This document shows, piece after piece, positions 44,343-54,770 of a stretch of DNA of 64,000 bases (the stretch's first letter is position 1; the number at the start of each line of letters is the position of its first letter). This DNA is from Nymphalis io (lineage: Eukaryota > Arthropoda > Insecta > Lepidoptera > Nymphalidae), in the NCBI RefSeq assembly GCF_905147045.1, contig NC_065911.1, positions 7,688,001-7,752,000 of the forward strand. The letters run 5' to 3'. A model generated the notes under the pieces. It searched no databases and was not told where the DNA came from. It was given only the letters and a program-made list of their open reading frames with translations. Both the position numbers and the translations under genes were made by a program.

Positions 44343-44470
44343 TCAATTCGCCATCAACCATGGAATCTAAGATGTTCTGTCCATATATAATTATAATTAC
44401 TCGGTCATTCCTATTCATTTACCATCTGTAATTTTACACTGGCTTACTTATTCTTCTAACCAGAACACAA
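44343..44470 (-). repeat. Element C, strongly diverged, reverse
   Basis: CGCCATCAACCATGGAATCTAAG, CTGTCC and CACTGGCTTACTTATTC parallel the middle of reverse element C, with an extra insertion between them. Confidence 0.55.
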
Positions 44471-44510
44471 TGTCACTTTTATTGGGCAGTTTTAAAAATG
44501 ATCTACCTTA

Positions 44511-44640
44511 CTTATAAACATTGCTTAGGGTCTGTTTGGTTAAATACTGCTCTCGCTCTTTCTGTCATTATGGATTTGACATTCGAAAGAAGACGACACA
44601 GCATCGTTGAGCTTATCACCTGCTAAGCAACGTTTGTAAG
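44511..44640 (-). mobile_element. MITE with terminal inverted repeats and TA duplication
   Basis: A 130-bp element with ends CTTATAAACATTGCTTAG and, inverted, CTTACAAACGTTGCTTAG (16 of 18 match), flanked by TA on both sides (44509-44510 and 44641-44642). Its interior (GTCAAATC, TGACAGAAAGAG, TTTAACCAAAC on the minus strand) matches the F repeats at 15071 and 18926. No coding capacity. The TA duplication points to a Tc1/mariner-type transposase supplied elsewhere. Confidence 0.8.
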
Positions 44641-44642
44641 TA

Positions 44643-45550
44643 CTGCCGTAGAACTTCAGTAGATCTCTGCTATAGTTATATATGTAATCCAGGTTTGATA
44701 AGATGGTTATAATTTTGCAGTATTGGTAAAAAAAAAAAATTGTAAAAGACTAAAATTAAAAACATTTCACACACAAAACATGGCTGGGAGCGAATGGAAA
44801 TTGAGAGCTGAAGATCAAGATCGGTGCCATTGGAGAAAGCAAAATTAAATATTTAAAATAACTTTTTGACATTCTTGCATAATGCCGTCCCGACGTTTTT
44901 TAACGGCAATTAACAGTAGCAGTCATACAAATGTTATTTGTAAAACCACACAAAACATAATTATTCGGACACCTCCATTTCTCACAATTTACCTTTCAAA
45001 CCGAGGGTTTGACCTTCAAATGTCATCAACTCTATATCTCAAGCAATAAGAGCTATTTTATCTTGACAATGCCCCAAAGATAGACAATGGGTATCAAATA
45101 ATTGCGTCTGTGTAACAGGTTATGACAGTGACAGATCTGTTAAGTTATTTGATGTGAGATCTAGTTTTTGTTGGTGATTTTATTTTTAATCATAATTGGA
45201 TTTTTATTGTAACGGGTTTAATTTATTATTCAGAAATTCTAGGAAGGTACATGGTTTTTATAAATAACGCTGATCAGTTTAGTTTGAGTCATTCAAAAGC
45301 ACAAATAATACAAAGGTTATTTATTATTTGAAAACGAAAACGTTACAACATAAAGTGCCTATTGTTTACCAGTTTTAATATCTGCTTATGTTTTCAGCGT
45401 ATCAAAGTCTACTGGACATCTCTATGTACGCCAAAACCCATGATCTTTTTTCATCTGCATCTGAAATGACAATATTTCAAGACATTCGGTGAACAGCCAT
45501 TTCAGTCTGTTATTCTCTTTTCAATATAGCTAAATTTGAAAATGTATCTT
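44643..45550. other. Noncoding stretch, nothing recognised
   Basis: No gene or repeat recognised. Confidence 0.45.
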
Positions 45551-45638
45551 CTAGGCGAGCGCGCTTCATCTTAGGCTGTATCATCACTTTCGAACCGGTA
45601 TGATATCAAGCGCTAGCCGATACATTTAAATAAAAAAG
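45551..45638 (+). mobile_element. CTAGGCGAGC-family tail, copy 2
   Basis: Matches 39951-40040 (CTAGGCGAGC, TTCATCTTAGGCTGTAT, AAGCGCTAGCC) and ends in an A-rich run. Confidence 0.7.
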
Positions 45639-45805
45639 CTAATATTTCATCCAATCTGTCGCACTAGGTTTTATTTTTGTGACTATTTATTTTGAAACCG
45701 AGACTCACTATATATTCAAAAATACTTTTAGCAATATTGCCGAATTGTCGCTGTAAAACCGCTCAATAGTACGAAAACCGTTCACAATGTGAATCGATCG
45801 ATTTA

Positions 45806-45839
45806 TATTAAACATCATCGTATATTAAATATCATCGTA
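45806..45839. repeat. 17-bp tandem duplication
   Basis: TATTAAACATCATCGTA followed directly by TATTAAATATCATCGTA. Confidence 0.9.
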
Positions 45840-45923
45840 TAAATCGTAATAATCTTTATTACAAATGAAGTCAAATCACAGAGCAACTGTATCTGTAAGC
45901 ATATCACAATGGCTACCAAACAG

Positions 45924-45965
45924 TTTAATTTTACAAAGACATATGACTGTCTTTGTAAAATTAAA
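45924..45965. repeat. Perfect 42-bp hairpin palindrome
   Basis: An 18-bp arm (TTTAATTTTACAAAGACA), a 6-nt loop (TATGAC) and the exact reverse-complement arm (45948-45965). Confidence 0.95.
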
Positions 45966-46055
45966 GTGTTTATATATGATATGATATGTTATTATCACGA
46001 TATGTTAATGTCAGAACCATACTTTACCGCATCTGATATATAAGCAGAGGTTGAT

Positions 46056-46308
46056 TGCCGAGATGGCCTAGTGGTTAGAACGCGTTAATTTTAACCGATG
46101 ATCTTGGGTTTTTTATAATTCATCTCATGCTTGACGGTGAAGGAAAACATCGTGAGGAAACCTGCATGTGCCTAATTTTATTGTAATTCTGCTACATGTG
46201 TATTCTACCAACCCGCATTGGAGCAGCGTGGTGGAATAAGCTCCAAACCTTCTCCTCAAAAGGGAGAGGAGGGCTTAGCACAGCAGTGGGACATTAACAG
46301 GCTGTTAC
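46056..46308 (+). mobile_element. SINE-L with internal deletion in the head-body junction
   Basis: GCCGAGATGGCCTAGTGG and the rest of the head up to GGGTT are joined to TTTATAATTCATCTCATGC, deleting the GCAAGCACCACTGAATTTTC section. The 3' body is complete to GGCTGTTACTG. Confidence 0.9.
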
Positions 46309-46532
46309 TGTACTGGATCTAGGTTTAATAATTTATAATTAAATATATTACTAGCTAATAGCAGTCATGCATTGAAAAACTTCTTAAAAGTAATCTATTA
46401 TCCTACAGTGCTCAAATGTATAAATTGGTATTGAAAATTAAGACTCAAGTCGATCTTTTAAACGGTATGAAAGTTGATATTTAGAAACATAATTAAGTTC
46501 ATAAAATTCTTCTCCAAAAATTAAAGTGTAAC

Positions 46533-46740
46533 CGCTCTATCGCCAAACAGTAGTATTGTTGTGTTCCGGTTTGAGGGGTGAGTGAACTATAACTAGGCAC
46601 AAGGGACATAACTCAGTCAGGACACCCAAGATTTCTGGCGCATTGTCGATGTACAGAAAGGTTAATATTTCTTAAAATGTCAATGTCTATAGCGTCATTA
46701 TGTGGCCCATTCGTCAGTTTGCCTACCTTTATTTAATAAA
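46533..46740 (+). mobile_element. Element C, 5'-truncated and diverged
   Basis: CGCCAAACAGTAGTATTG, GTTCCGGTTTGAGGGG, GGCACAAGGGACATAAC and TGTGGCCCATTCGTC in element C order. Confidence 0.8.
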
Positions 46741-47370
46741 AATATTCTATTAATTTCAAATAGATATACCAACATTCATTTTATATATAATGTATAAAAT
46801 AACACTAGGCCTCCTACAGGTCACACGAAGTTAATACATATTTTTGGGCCTTTTCAAATAGTTCTATTTTTCTTTAAAATTATTTGAAGAAGACAATACT
46901 ACGATAAAATAACATTTTCAAATTATCAATTTCCACAACGTACGCCATGGGAACTTTCAAGCGACAATATTTTTCCAGATTTATTCGAGAACTATCATAA
47001 TTAAGATTTGTACAAAATATAAAAAAATATATATTGTACCTACTTAAATGTTTCTCGCGAATTAATCAATCTATCAGTGAATAATAGTTCCTATTATAAG
47101 TGAGACTACACAAACAAACAAAAGCACAAGAGGATTTTAATTAATGATATATACATAGTAAATATGTAAAGCAATTATGCTGAAACCATCTCTTTTCGGA
47201 GATATACTTAATAATCTATTTACTCAATAACACCTACTACAAAAATCATTTATAAAAAAAACCTTTTTAATTTAGTATGTTAAGCACACATATGTATATT
47301 AAAAAGCCATGCTGTTAAGGCATACTAGATATAATCGTTTGAATAAAATCTTCATCTGTCCATTCATAAT
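46741..47370. other. Noncoding AT-rich stretch, nothing recognised
   Basis: No gene or repeat recognised. Confidence 0.45.
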
Positions 47371-47605
47371 TATTCTACCGCAAAATAGCAGTACTTGCTA
47401 TTGTTGTGTTCCGGCTTGAAGGGCGGGTGAGCCAGTGTAATGACAGGAACAAGGGACATAACATCTTAGTTCCCAAGGTTGGTGGCGCATTGGTGATGTA
47501 AGCGATGGTTAACATTTCTTACAACGCCAATGTCTATGGGCGTTGGTGACCACTTACCATCAGGTGGCGCATATGCTCGTCCACCTTCCTATTCCATAAA
47601 AAAAA
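47371..47605 (+). mobile_element. Element C, 5'-truncated copy
   Basis: From TATTCTACCGCAAAATAGC to TATTCCATA and an A run; older-subfamily states (GTTATG-type, TTAACA). Confidence 0.88.
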
Positions 47606-49208
47606 TCATATACCCTTAATTCAATTTCATAAGAAGTAAATTAACGTTTCACATAGCGGACTAACATAAATCGCTGAACAAGAAATGCATAAGATAAATT
47701 AATGAATCAACAAATGTTTAAAATTCAATTTGATTAACTATATTTTCATAGGGATTTTTAATTAACAAGAGATCGAATAAATAGACTCGAACTGGAGGTA
47801 ATGCTTAAATATAGTTAATGAAGCACATTAATATTCTTCCAACAAACCCTAAACACTGACCCTTATCAATGAAAACATTATAACATAACGTAAATTAATC
47901 CTCACAAACAATAGTTGTCAAATATAACACGAGATTCGAGTTAGTTACATAACAAGCAAAGTTACATAACAGGCACGCTTGAATTATAGTGAACGTTCAG
48001 ACAGAATCTTCAATGTTACATGCTCTAGTGAGTATGGCGGCTAAATGGAGCAAGGTGTTGATGCCGTGTTAAGGCAACTTCAGTACACAAGCGTATATTA
48101 CTATCATAAATAACAAAATTTAGTTGCAATTTTTCTAGAACATAGATGACAAAATACACTTATTTTTAGATAAAATATATTTTTACTGTTTTTTTACCGA
48201 CAGATTTCATAGTAGTAGGACATATATCACAAGTCATGATTTAGTAATTAAGTTATAACGTCACGCAAAAATTCATCGATATTTTGACATGTTAAACTTT
48301 TTAATCGAACCGTTAAAATATAACGTATCAGTGATTTTTCATAATGATTCACTGAATCCCATTAAGAAAATCATTTATCCCGAATTAATTGATAAGAAAA
48401 ACTCGTTTAACACAAAACTTTACACTTCAAATACCACGAATTTATTGTGAATTATCACAATCGCTCCGGCTATCAGATTTAAATCGTTCAATCGGTTTTT
48501 TGGCGAACGCAAATAACGCTTTATTGGTAAATAAGAACAACAGAGATGCAAATCGATTTTTTAATTAAAACCTCGGACAAGTGCATGCGATTCAAACATC
48601 GTTCTGCGGTCGAATACAAAACAAAATGCTGACTGAAATTCGCAATACCATAAAAAGAACCGAATAATTCTCCAGTTTTTAAAAAGAATAAAATTCCTTC
48701 GAGTTCGGTTGACCCTCGTAAAACCTTAGCAGCGTCGTTTTACATATTGTACTTTAGAATATACATATATCCTATGATAGTATCGTTTTCGAGAATTTGA
48801 ATATAAAGCAGTTTAATATTCGCGACGTTTTAGTTGTATCCGTTTTATTTGATTCGTTCTTTATTTTATATAAAAATATATGTTTTATCAATATTTGAAA
48901 TAGTATTATAAGCTTCGAATTTTTTAAAAGAAAAAATATAATATAAATGCTTACAATAAAATGTAATATGATGGTTATATTGTGATGTTGAATGTTGAAT
49001 TTTGTATAATAATCCTATCTTCAATATACATGGTGGGTTAACTTATATCGCCTTTCAACACCAAACGTGAATCTTCTACTAAGTAGGTACCCGGTTTCCT
49101 CCCGAGACAGCTATACTATATGTTTGTATTTTGACTGTCTTGGATTAGATTTTTAAGAGAATTTACATCAGCAATTTTTTCTAGATGCTGAGTTTGTATT
49201 GCAGTTAC
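47606..49208. other. Noncoding stretch, nothing recognised
   Basis: 1.6 kb with neither a recognised repeat nor an open frame of note. Its lack of transposons is unusual for this window. Confidence 0.45.
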
Positions 49209-49468
49209 TTGGTGGTAGGGCTTTGTGCAAGCGCATCTGGGTAATGTCCACTCATCAGATATTCTACCGCCAAATAGCAACATTTAGTATTGTTGCATTC
49301 CGGTTCGAAGGGTGAGACAGTTTAACTACAGGCACAAGGGACATACACATGCAATCGTAGTCACCGAGACTTTAAGAAGTGGTTATTATTTACACAGCAC
49401 TAATGTTTATATTGTGGTGACACTTACCATCAGGTGGTACCTTCGCCTACCTATTTCATTAAAAAAAA
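49209..49468 (+). mobile_element. Element C, diverged near-full-length copy
   Basis: TTGGTGGTAGGGCTTTGTGC start and an A run at the end; several deletions in the middle. The 98-codon ORF that begins at its 3' end (49434) is read-through into flanking DNA. Confidence 0.82.
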
Positions 49469-50374
49469 CTTTTTAAATAATAGTATCTTCTGTTCGATTA
49501 GTATTCCGAACGGAATAGCACCGATGAATATTGTTTTAGATCCCTTTCTAACTAGATTAAAACCTTTTCAGGCTGTAAGTTTGTATCTTCTTTATCCGTT
49601 GAAATGGTTCGTGTGCGTTTGCTTCTTAATAGCTTCTCGATGCTCTTACTACATTTTGTTTTCAGCTTTTTTTCTGTATAATCTATATCAAATCAAAAGC
49701 ACAAATTATAATACTACTTACAGTTATTAAAAATATCCGGAATGGACCGGATTCGGTCGTTATTTTACGTTTGCTAAATCGTTTGAAAAAAATGACAATT
49801 CGTCTTTGATTTGCACCGTACGAGCCTTGCAGTAGTATCACTTTGAATATTTTAGTAAATACCAAAGTAACAACTTATCGCTCTCAACGGCATGATGTGA
49901 AAATAGCCAATCTGGTTTGGCAACGCTTCGGAGCGAAGATCTACGGGTATTTGTTAAGATAAGGGCAGGCATCTGCCACTTAATGGCATAACGTTAAATG
50001 GACACATAATAAAAGAAACAACTTTTTTTAAATTTTTTATAATAACTGCGAGTAAAGATAAAATCTATTAAGTCCTTAAATTAAATATAAAGCGTGATCC
50101 ATGCGTGTCGACCTCGTAAAGAACCCGTGTCAGTTTTATTAGCGTTTTACTCGTTTTACAGCCAAGTGAAGTGTTAAGTGTTTTAGTATAACTTGACTTT
50201 GAATATTTGATATTAACTCACCTCTTAACAAATAAGAAAATGACGCTTTAAAAATCATTAAAGAATGATAAAGGCCTTAATTAAACATATGCAGATCAAA
50301 ATTAATATAAGTGTACAAATCATGACTGCGTGAAAAGGTCGCATAAACAGTTTTGCAGCATTTCCCCGTTTAAT
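49469..50374. other. Noncoding stretch, nothing recognised
   Basis: No supported gene or repeat. Confidence 0.45.
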
Positions 50375-50445
50375 TGCTTATTTTATAGAAAAGGTAGGTT
50401 CCTCCTACTCGGGCAATTGGTAAGTGGTCACCACCACCAGTGGTA
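50375..50445 (-). repeat. Element C 3'-end fragment, diverged, reverse
   Basis: TTTTATAGAAAAGGTAGG and TTGGTAAGTGGTCACCA resemble the reverse 3' end of element C. Confidence 0.5.
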
Positions 50446-51113
50446 TTTAGTTAGCTAGTTATAATAAATCTCATTGTCATCTCTTAGTAAATATTTTTTT
50501 AAGAATCCGTAATTTTCCATTCACATTCGCCTGTGTTTATTTTTATCGTTTCATTCGTTAATAATTTTGTAGTATATTTTAGAGAAAGAATTTTCAACTA
50601 TTATTAATTATTTTGAAGGCAGAAGAGGCAGAAGTATTTTTCGCTGTCTCTTGTCTATATTTTCTGTTATTTATATCGACTGTCCCATTAAGCAAATTCA
50701 AGTCTGATAGTCGAAAATAAACTAATTCCAGCATCCGGATATACACTACTAAATGCGGATTTAGCAGCCATCACAAATAATTAGTTTCGACGTGGTATAA
50801 ATTTAAATAAACTGACACGAGCAATTTATTAAAACAGGTCATTATGTGTCTAATGCGTTAATACCGACAATGTATAACTTAACTAGGCAATGTCAAGTAC
50901 TTGGAAAGGGCATCATAATATTGATGTCTTGAAGGTATTTTCCATCTATATCGATATTTATAATATAAAAAAATTCCTAACTTTAACGATTTTATACGTA
51001 TATGTAAACATTTATTCTTGAATTAAATTATAATCTTTGTTTTTATAGATATTTGATAAATATTATTCGAACACTAAATTCACCGTACCGTGATGTACCG
51101 AGATTTACTGAGA
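50446..51113. other. Noncoding stretch, nothing recognised
   Basis: No gene or repeat recognised. Confidence 0.45.
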
Positions 51114-51320
51114 GTACCGAGATGGCCCATTGGTTAGAATGCGTAAATCTTAACCGATAATCGCGGGGTCAAAAGCAAGCAAGCTTATTTTCATGTGCTT
51201 CATTTGTGTTTATAAATTATTCATCTCATAGTCGGCAGTGTAGAAAACATCGTGAGAAAACCTGCATTTAACTGAAATTTGCCGCATGTGTATCCACAAA
51301 CCCGCATTGGAGCAGCATGG
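51114..51320 (+). mobile_element. SINE-L, 3'-truncated by junction with another retroposon
   Basis: Head ACCGAGATGGCCCATTGG and body up to TTGGAGCAGCATGG, then an abrupt switch to unrelated GC-rich sequence. Confidence 0.82.
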
Positions 51321-51432
51321 TTGGGCAGCAGAAGACCGGGGCGAAGAAAGAGGCGCTATGCGCACCTTCTCCATCCGCCGCAATAGGCGTCGCCGGGACT
51401 AGGGGATTCTCAGTTTTTCCAGCGTGAAAAAA
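51321..51432 (+). mobile_element. CCAGCGT-tail retroposon, fragment
   Basis: A GC-rich block ending in TTTTTCCAGCGTG and eight A residues. The same ending, in reverse, occurs at 59686-59712. The internal sequences of the two copies differ, so only the 3' end is demonstrably shared. Confidence 0.6.
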
Positions 51433-51925
51433 AAGTCCTTGAGATATTGAAAACTAGCAAGCAGAGAAATTGTTATACATGCTTGAAATACGGCTTTTGC
51501 AAATAATGCATTGTGTTCTCAATCAGACTATTAACAGGATCTAAACCATTCCAAGAAACGCATCAAAATCTTGTCCGATTCAGAAATACAGAACCAACTA
51601 TACCATCGGACAAGTTATTAATAGAAAAACAAACATTAAATATATAAGCAAAGTTATTATCAACTCAGCTTATCAAACTTATGAGTTAAAGTAAATGCGT
51701 CTGAATAAAACTAAAGGGTGTAAAATTCCTTAATCCAAAACTATTTCGTGTCATAGTCGTAAACGCTTTATAGCACTTTTACTGGCAATTCCTCATTTTA
51801 CTAGGCGAGTCGGCTAAACAATTTGTACGTACGAATAGTTTATTTATTTACGTTTCACTTCGTGGAAATCCAGATTTACTTTTAAAATATATATGTTTAT
51901 ATTAGATATATATTTAATTTTCTTA
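51433..51925. other. Noncoding stretch, nothing recognised
   Basis: No gene or repeat recognised. Confidence 0.45.
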
Positions 51926-52310
51926 GCTGCCTCGTTGGTCCAGTGGCTAGATGTAAGGCCGCAGACCAGTAGGTCCTGGGTTCAATTCCCTGGTCACAAA
52001 ATTATTTATTGGCCCACAATAAAAAAAAGTTATTGTGATTTTCTGTCAGAAAATACTCAGTAGCAGCCAGGAGTCTGGAAGTTGGAAGTGTGTGCACTTC
52101 CGTACCTCGGAAAGCACGTAAAGCCGTTGGTCCTGCGACTGAACTCTTTCCCTCTTACCTATTGCCGTCCCATCGGATTAAGAGAGCTAAGAGTGCACCT
52201 GTGTTTGCGCACACACTTGTGCACTCTAATATCTCCTGAGGCTAATCTCTCTTGAGATTGGCCGCCGTGGCCAAAATCGCTCTGGAGGACATTATTATTA
52301 TTATTACTAT
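51926..52310 (+). mobile_element. SINE-3, full-length copy
   Basis: The tRNA-like head has CTCGTTGGTCCAGTGGCTAG (A-box) and GTCCTGGGTTCAATTCCC (B-box), and the body contains CTGTCAGAAAAT, GAAAGCACGTAAAGCCGTTGG, TTGCCGTCCCATCGG and a TGTGTTTGCGCACACAC palindrome-like section. It ends with GGAGGACATT and a short ATT repeat. The anticodon arm is too changed to name the parent tRNA. Confidence 0.85.
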
Positions 52311-53219
52311 ATTTCATTTTCTAAAAACTTTGACTATACCTTACCTTTGCCGAAGTATGAACGACAACTTAAAGAGATTAGAGCTAGATAGCAAGGGTAT
52401 TCAGTGAAACATAGCCCCTCAAAGGCCCCTGTGTTGGGCTCCAAGCAACGGCGCAAAACAAATTAAAGCACAAAAACGACACAAATATTTGTCACGAAGA
52501 GGATCGAAAACCAATTATAAGCGAAGAAGCGGAGACGTTGCAACAATATGACACAAAATCGGTTCACCGACAAACTTGATTTCGAAGTTTTAATATTTAG
52601 TTATGATATCGATTGCATGATGCTATTGTTCTGTATGTACGTTAACAAATTATATATACACATATAACAATTAACTAATCAACTAATCGATGATCTTCAA
52701 ACGATCACCTTTTTCTTATGTCTCAGTTCATTTTTGCTATTTTTTTTTTGCTATTTATATATAGGCTGTATATTACATACCATAGTCTACTTTAGTAATT
52801 TGACAAATGTAAAGAGATGAGAGAAATCTTATTAGAGACGAAATTTAAAGCTTAACCTAACATACATTGATAGAAAGCAAAATAAACTATATTAAAAAAA
52901 ATACATTATTATTTGTCTCATCACATATTTGAATAATATAGACAAGTATATACTACTACTAAAGTACTTCTTTATTTTACTAGTGTACGTTAAGTAAAAG
53001 CGACATCATTAAAATGTCATACAAATAACACATAAGCAAAGGTCTCCGGAAAGATATTTCTTGCTAATGAGAAGAACTTTAAACACTGCGTCTCGGTCTA
53101 CACTACTGCTTTAAAAAAAATCATATATGGTATGTGTAAGTGTGTGCGTGTAGAGTGTGAGAAAATCTAATCATAATTTCAGTATCATCATATCATTGCT
53201 CAAAATACTATATTCTGTC
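52311..53219. other. Noncoding AT-rich stretch, nothing recognised
   Basis: No gene or repeat recognised. Confidence 0.45.
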
Positions 53220-53519
53220 TTTTTTTTTTTTTTTTTTATAGAATAGGAAGGCGGACGAGCATATGGGCCACCTGATGGTAAGTGGTCACCAACGCTCTTA
53301 GACATTAGCATTGTAAGAAATGTCAACCATCACTTACATATCCAATGCGCCACCAACCTTGGGAACTAAGATTTTATGTCCCTTGTGCCTGTAATTACAC
53401 TGGCTCACTCACCCTTCAAACCGGAACACAACAATATCAAGTATTGCTGTTTTGCGGTAGAATATCTGATGAGTGGGTGGTACCTACCCAGACGAGCTTG
53501 CACAAAGCCCTACCACCAC
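53220..53519 (-). mobile_element. Element C, young full-length copy, reverse
   Basis: An 18-nt T run and a body nearly identical to the copies at 2722 and 31382 (CTCTTAG, TCAACC, ATATCC, TTTTATG). The long T run also indicates youth. Confidence 0.93.
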
Positions 53520-53540
53520 TAAATTGTCTGTCTTTATCTT

Positions 53541-53762
53541 GGGGCCGGTTGGCGTGGTTCGATTACCACCCAGGACAGACATTTGTGTGAACATGTCTGT
53601 CTGTCCTGAGTCTGGGTGTAATTATCTATATAAGTATGTATTTACAAAAGAAAAGTAGTATATGTAGTATATCCGCTGTCTGGTTTCCATAGTACGAGCT
53701 CTGCTGAGTCTGAGTTCAGATGGCCGTGTGTGAATAATGTCCCAGGATATTATTATTATTAT
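53541..53762 (+). mobile_element. SINE-E with a deleted tRNA head core
   Basis: GCCGGTTGGCGT is joined directly to GGTTCGATTACCACCC, removing about 45 nt with the rest of the A-box region and the anticodon arm. The body is complete to GGCCGTGTGTGAATAATG, ending in an ATT repeat. It starts 21 bp after element C. Confidence 0.88.
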
Positions 53763-54179
53763 ATACTTACTAATTCAATTTACCAGACAGCAACATCGAA
53801 AGCAATTGAATTACCTGAAAAAAAAAATAACTCATCAGATAACAGCAATAGACTACAGATAATTCGTAATAAATCAAATTTTATGATCGGTTTGGTACTA
53901 AATATTTATTGATTGGTAACAGGATCCTTGAACTCATTATCCCTTGATTAAATCTTGAACCTAATGGATTCTAACCTTTCACAAATTTAATTTTCCTTCG
54001 GACCTTCGTTAGCTCGAAGGTTCGTATCAAGCAATTAACTATATGTTGGTTGAAAAAAATAGAGTTATCAAAAATTATAGCTTTGGTCTTTACTATAATT
54101 GTATTTAGATAAAACCCATCAATCTTATCCAGGCTAACAAACACTTATTATTACTATCAATGAAAGTGACGTCCATAAT
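53763..54179. other. Noncoding stretch, nothing recognised
   Basis: A small hairpin (ACCTTCG arms) near 54003. No gene. Confidence 0.4.
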
Positions 54180-54361
54180 TTATCACAAATTAAGCACATG
54201 AAAATTCAGTGGTGCTTGCCCGGGTTTGAACCCACGATCATCGGTTAAGATTCACGCGTTCTTACCACAGGACTATCTCGGCTTTTCTCCAAACCTTCTC
54301 CTCAAAAAGATTAGAGGAGGCCTTTAGCCCAGCAGTGGGACATTCACAGGCTGTTACGGTT
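54180..54361 (+). mobile_element. SINE-L with inverted 5' part (twin-priming structure)
   Basis: 54180-54287 is the tRNA-like head and anterior body in reverse orientation (CACAAATTAAGCACATG to ACTATCTCGGC). From 54288 the 3' body follows in forward orientation (CTCCAAACCTTCTCCTC, AGCCCAGCAGTGGG, AGGCTGTTACGG). The middle of the element is missing. The head start abuts the forward part, exactly the arrangement expected from 5' inversion during target-primed reverse transcription. Confidence 0.9.
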
Positions 54362-54595
54362 ACGGTCTATAATTATGATATTCTGGGTGGTGACGCCATA
54401 AATCTAAAAGCTAAAACCTCATAAGTCCAAAGTTGATGTTTGATCTCTACGTAATAACACATGGCCTTTGACAGGAGATTTTCAATCGTAGCTCTCCATT
54501 GCCTCGTAATCAAATTAAAAATTGAAACGACCTAGTTTTGAAACGTAATAAATCGATTGTATCTCTTCAGACTTGTCTTTTATATTTAGACTAAT

Positions 54596-54716
54596 TGTTA
54601 CCCGTGACTTCGTTTGTGTCTAATGTAACTTTATCTCGTAAATCGCGTCATTTCTATGCCTATATTCAGGCTTTATCAATATCTATACACATTTATGAGG
54701 TAACAGACAGAAATAC
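54596..54716 (+). repeat. Possible remnant of the 7961-type repeat
   Basis: TACCCGTGACTTCG at the start and GGTAACAGACAGAAATA at the end are reminiscent of the repeat at 7961-8110. The middle does not align convincingly. Confidence 0.35.
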
Positions 54717-54720
54717 AGAG

Positions 54721-54770
54721 TTTTGCTTAAGTCATAGTATATATATTTTGCTTAAGTCACAGTATGTAGT
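54721..54770. repeat. 25-bp tandem duplication
   Basis: Two adjacent units starting TTTTGCTTAAGTCA, differing at a few positions. Confidence 0.9.

Noticed and set aside
51926..52000. Functional tRNA gene
   Set aside because: A- and B-box-like words are present but the acceptor and anticodon stems do not pair, and the sequence continues into a SINE body.
31382..53519. Element C ORFs at 31440, 53345, 30153 and on the minus strand at 2637 and 41509 as a small protein family
   Set aside because: All are the same repeat strand read in one frame, and older copies have it broken. No start or flanking conservation.
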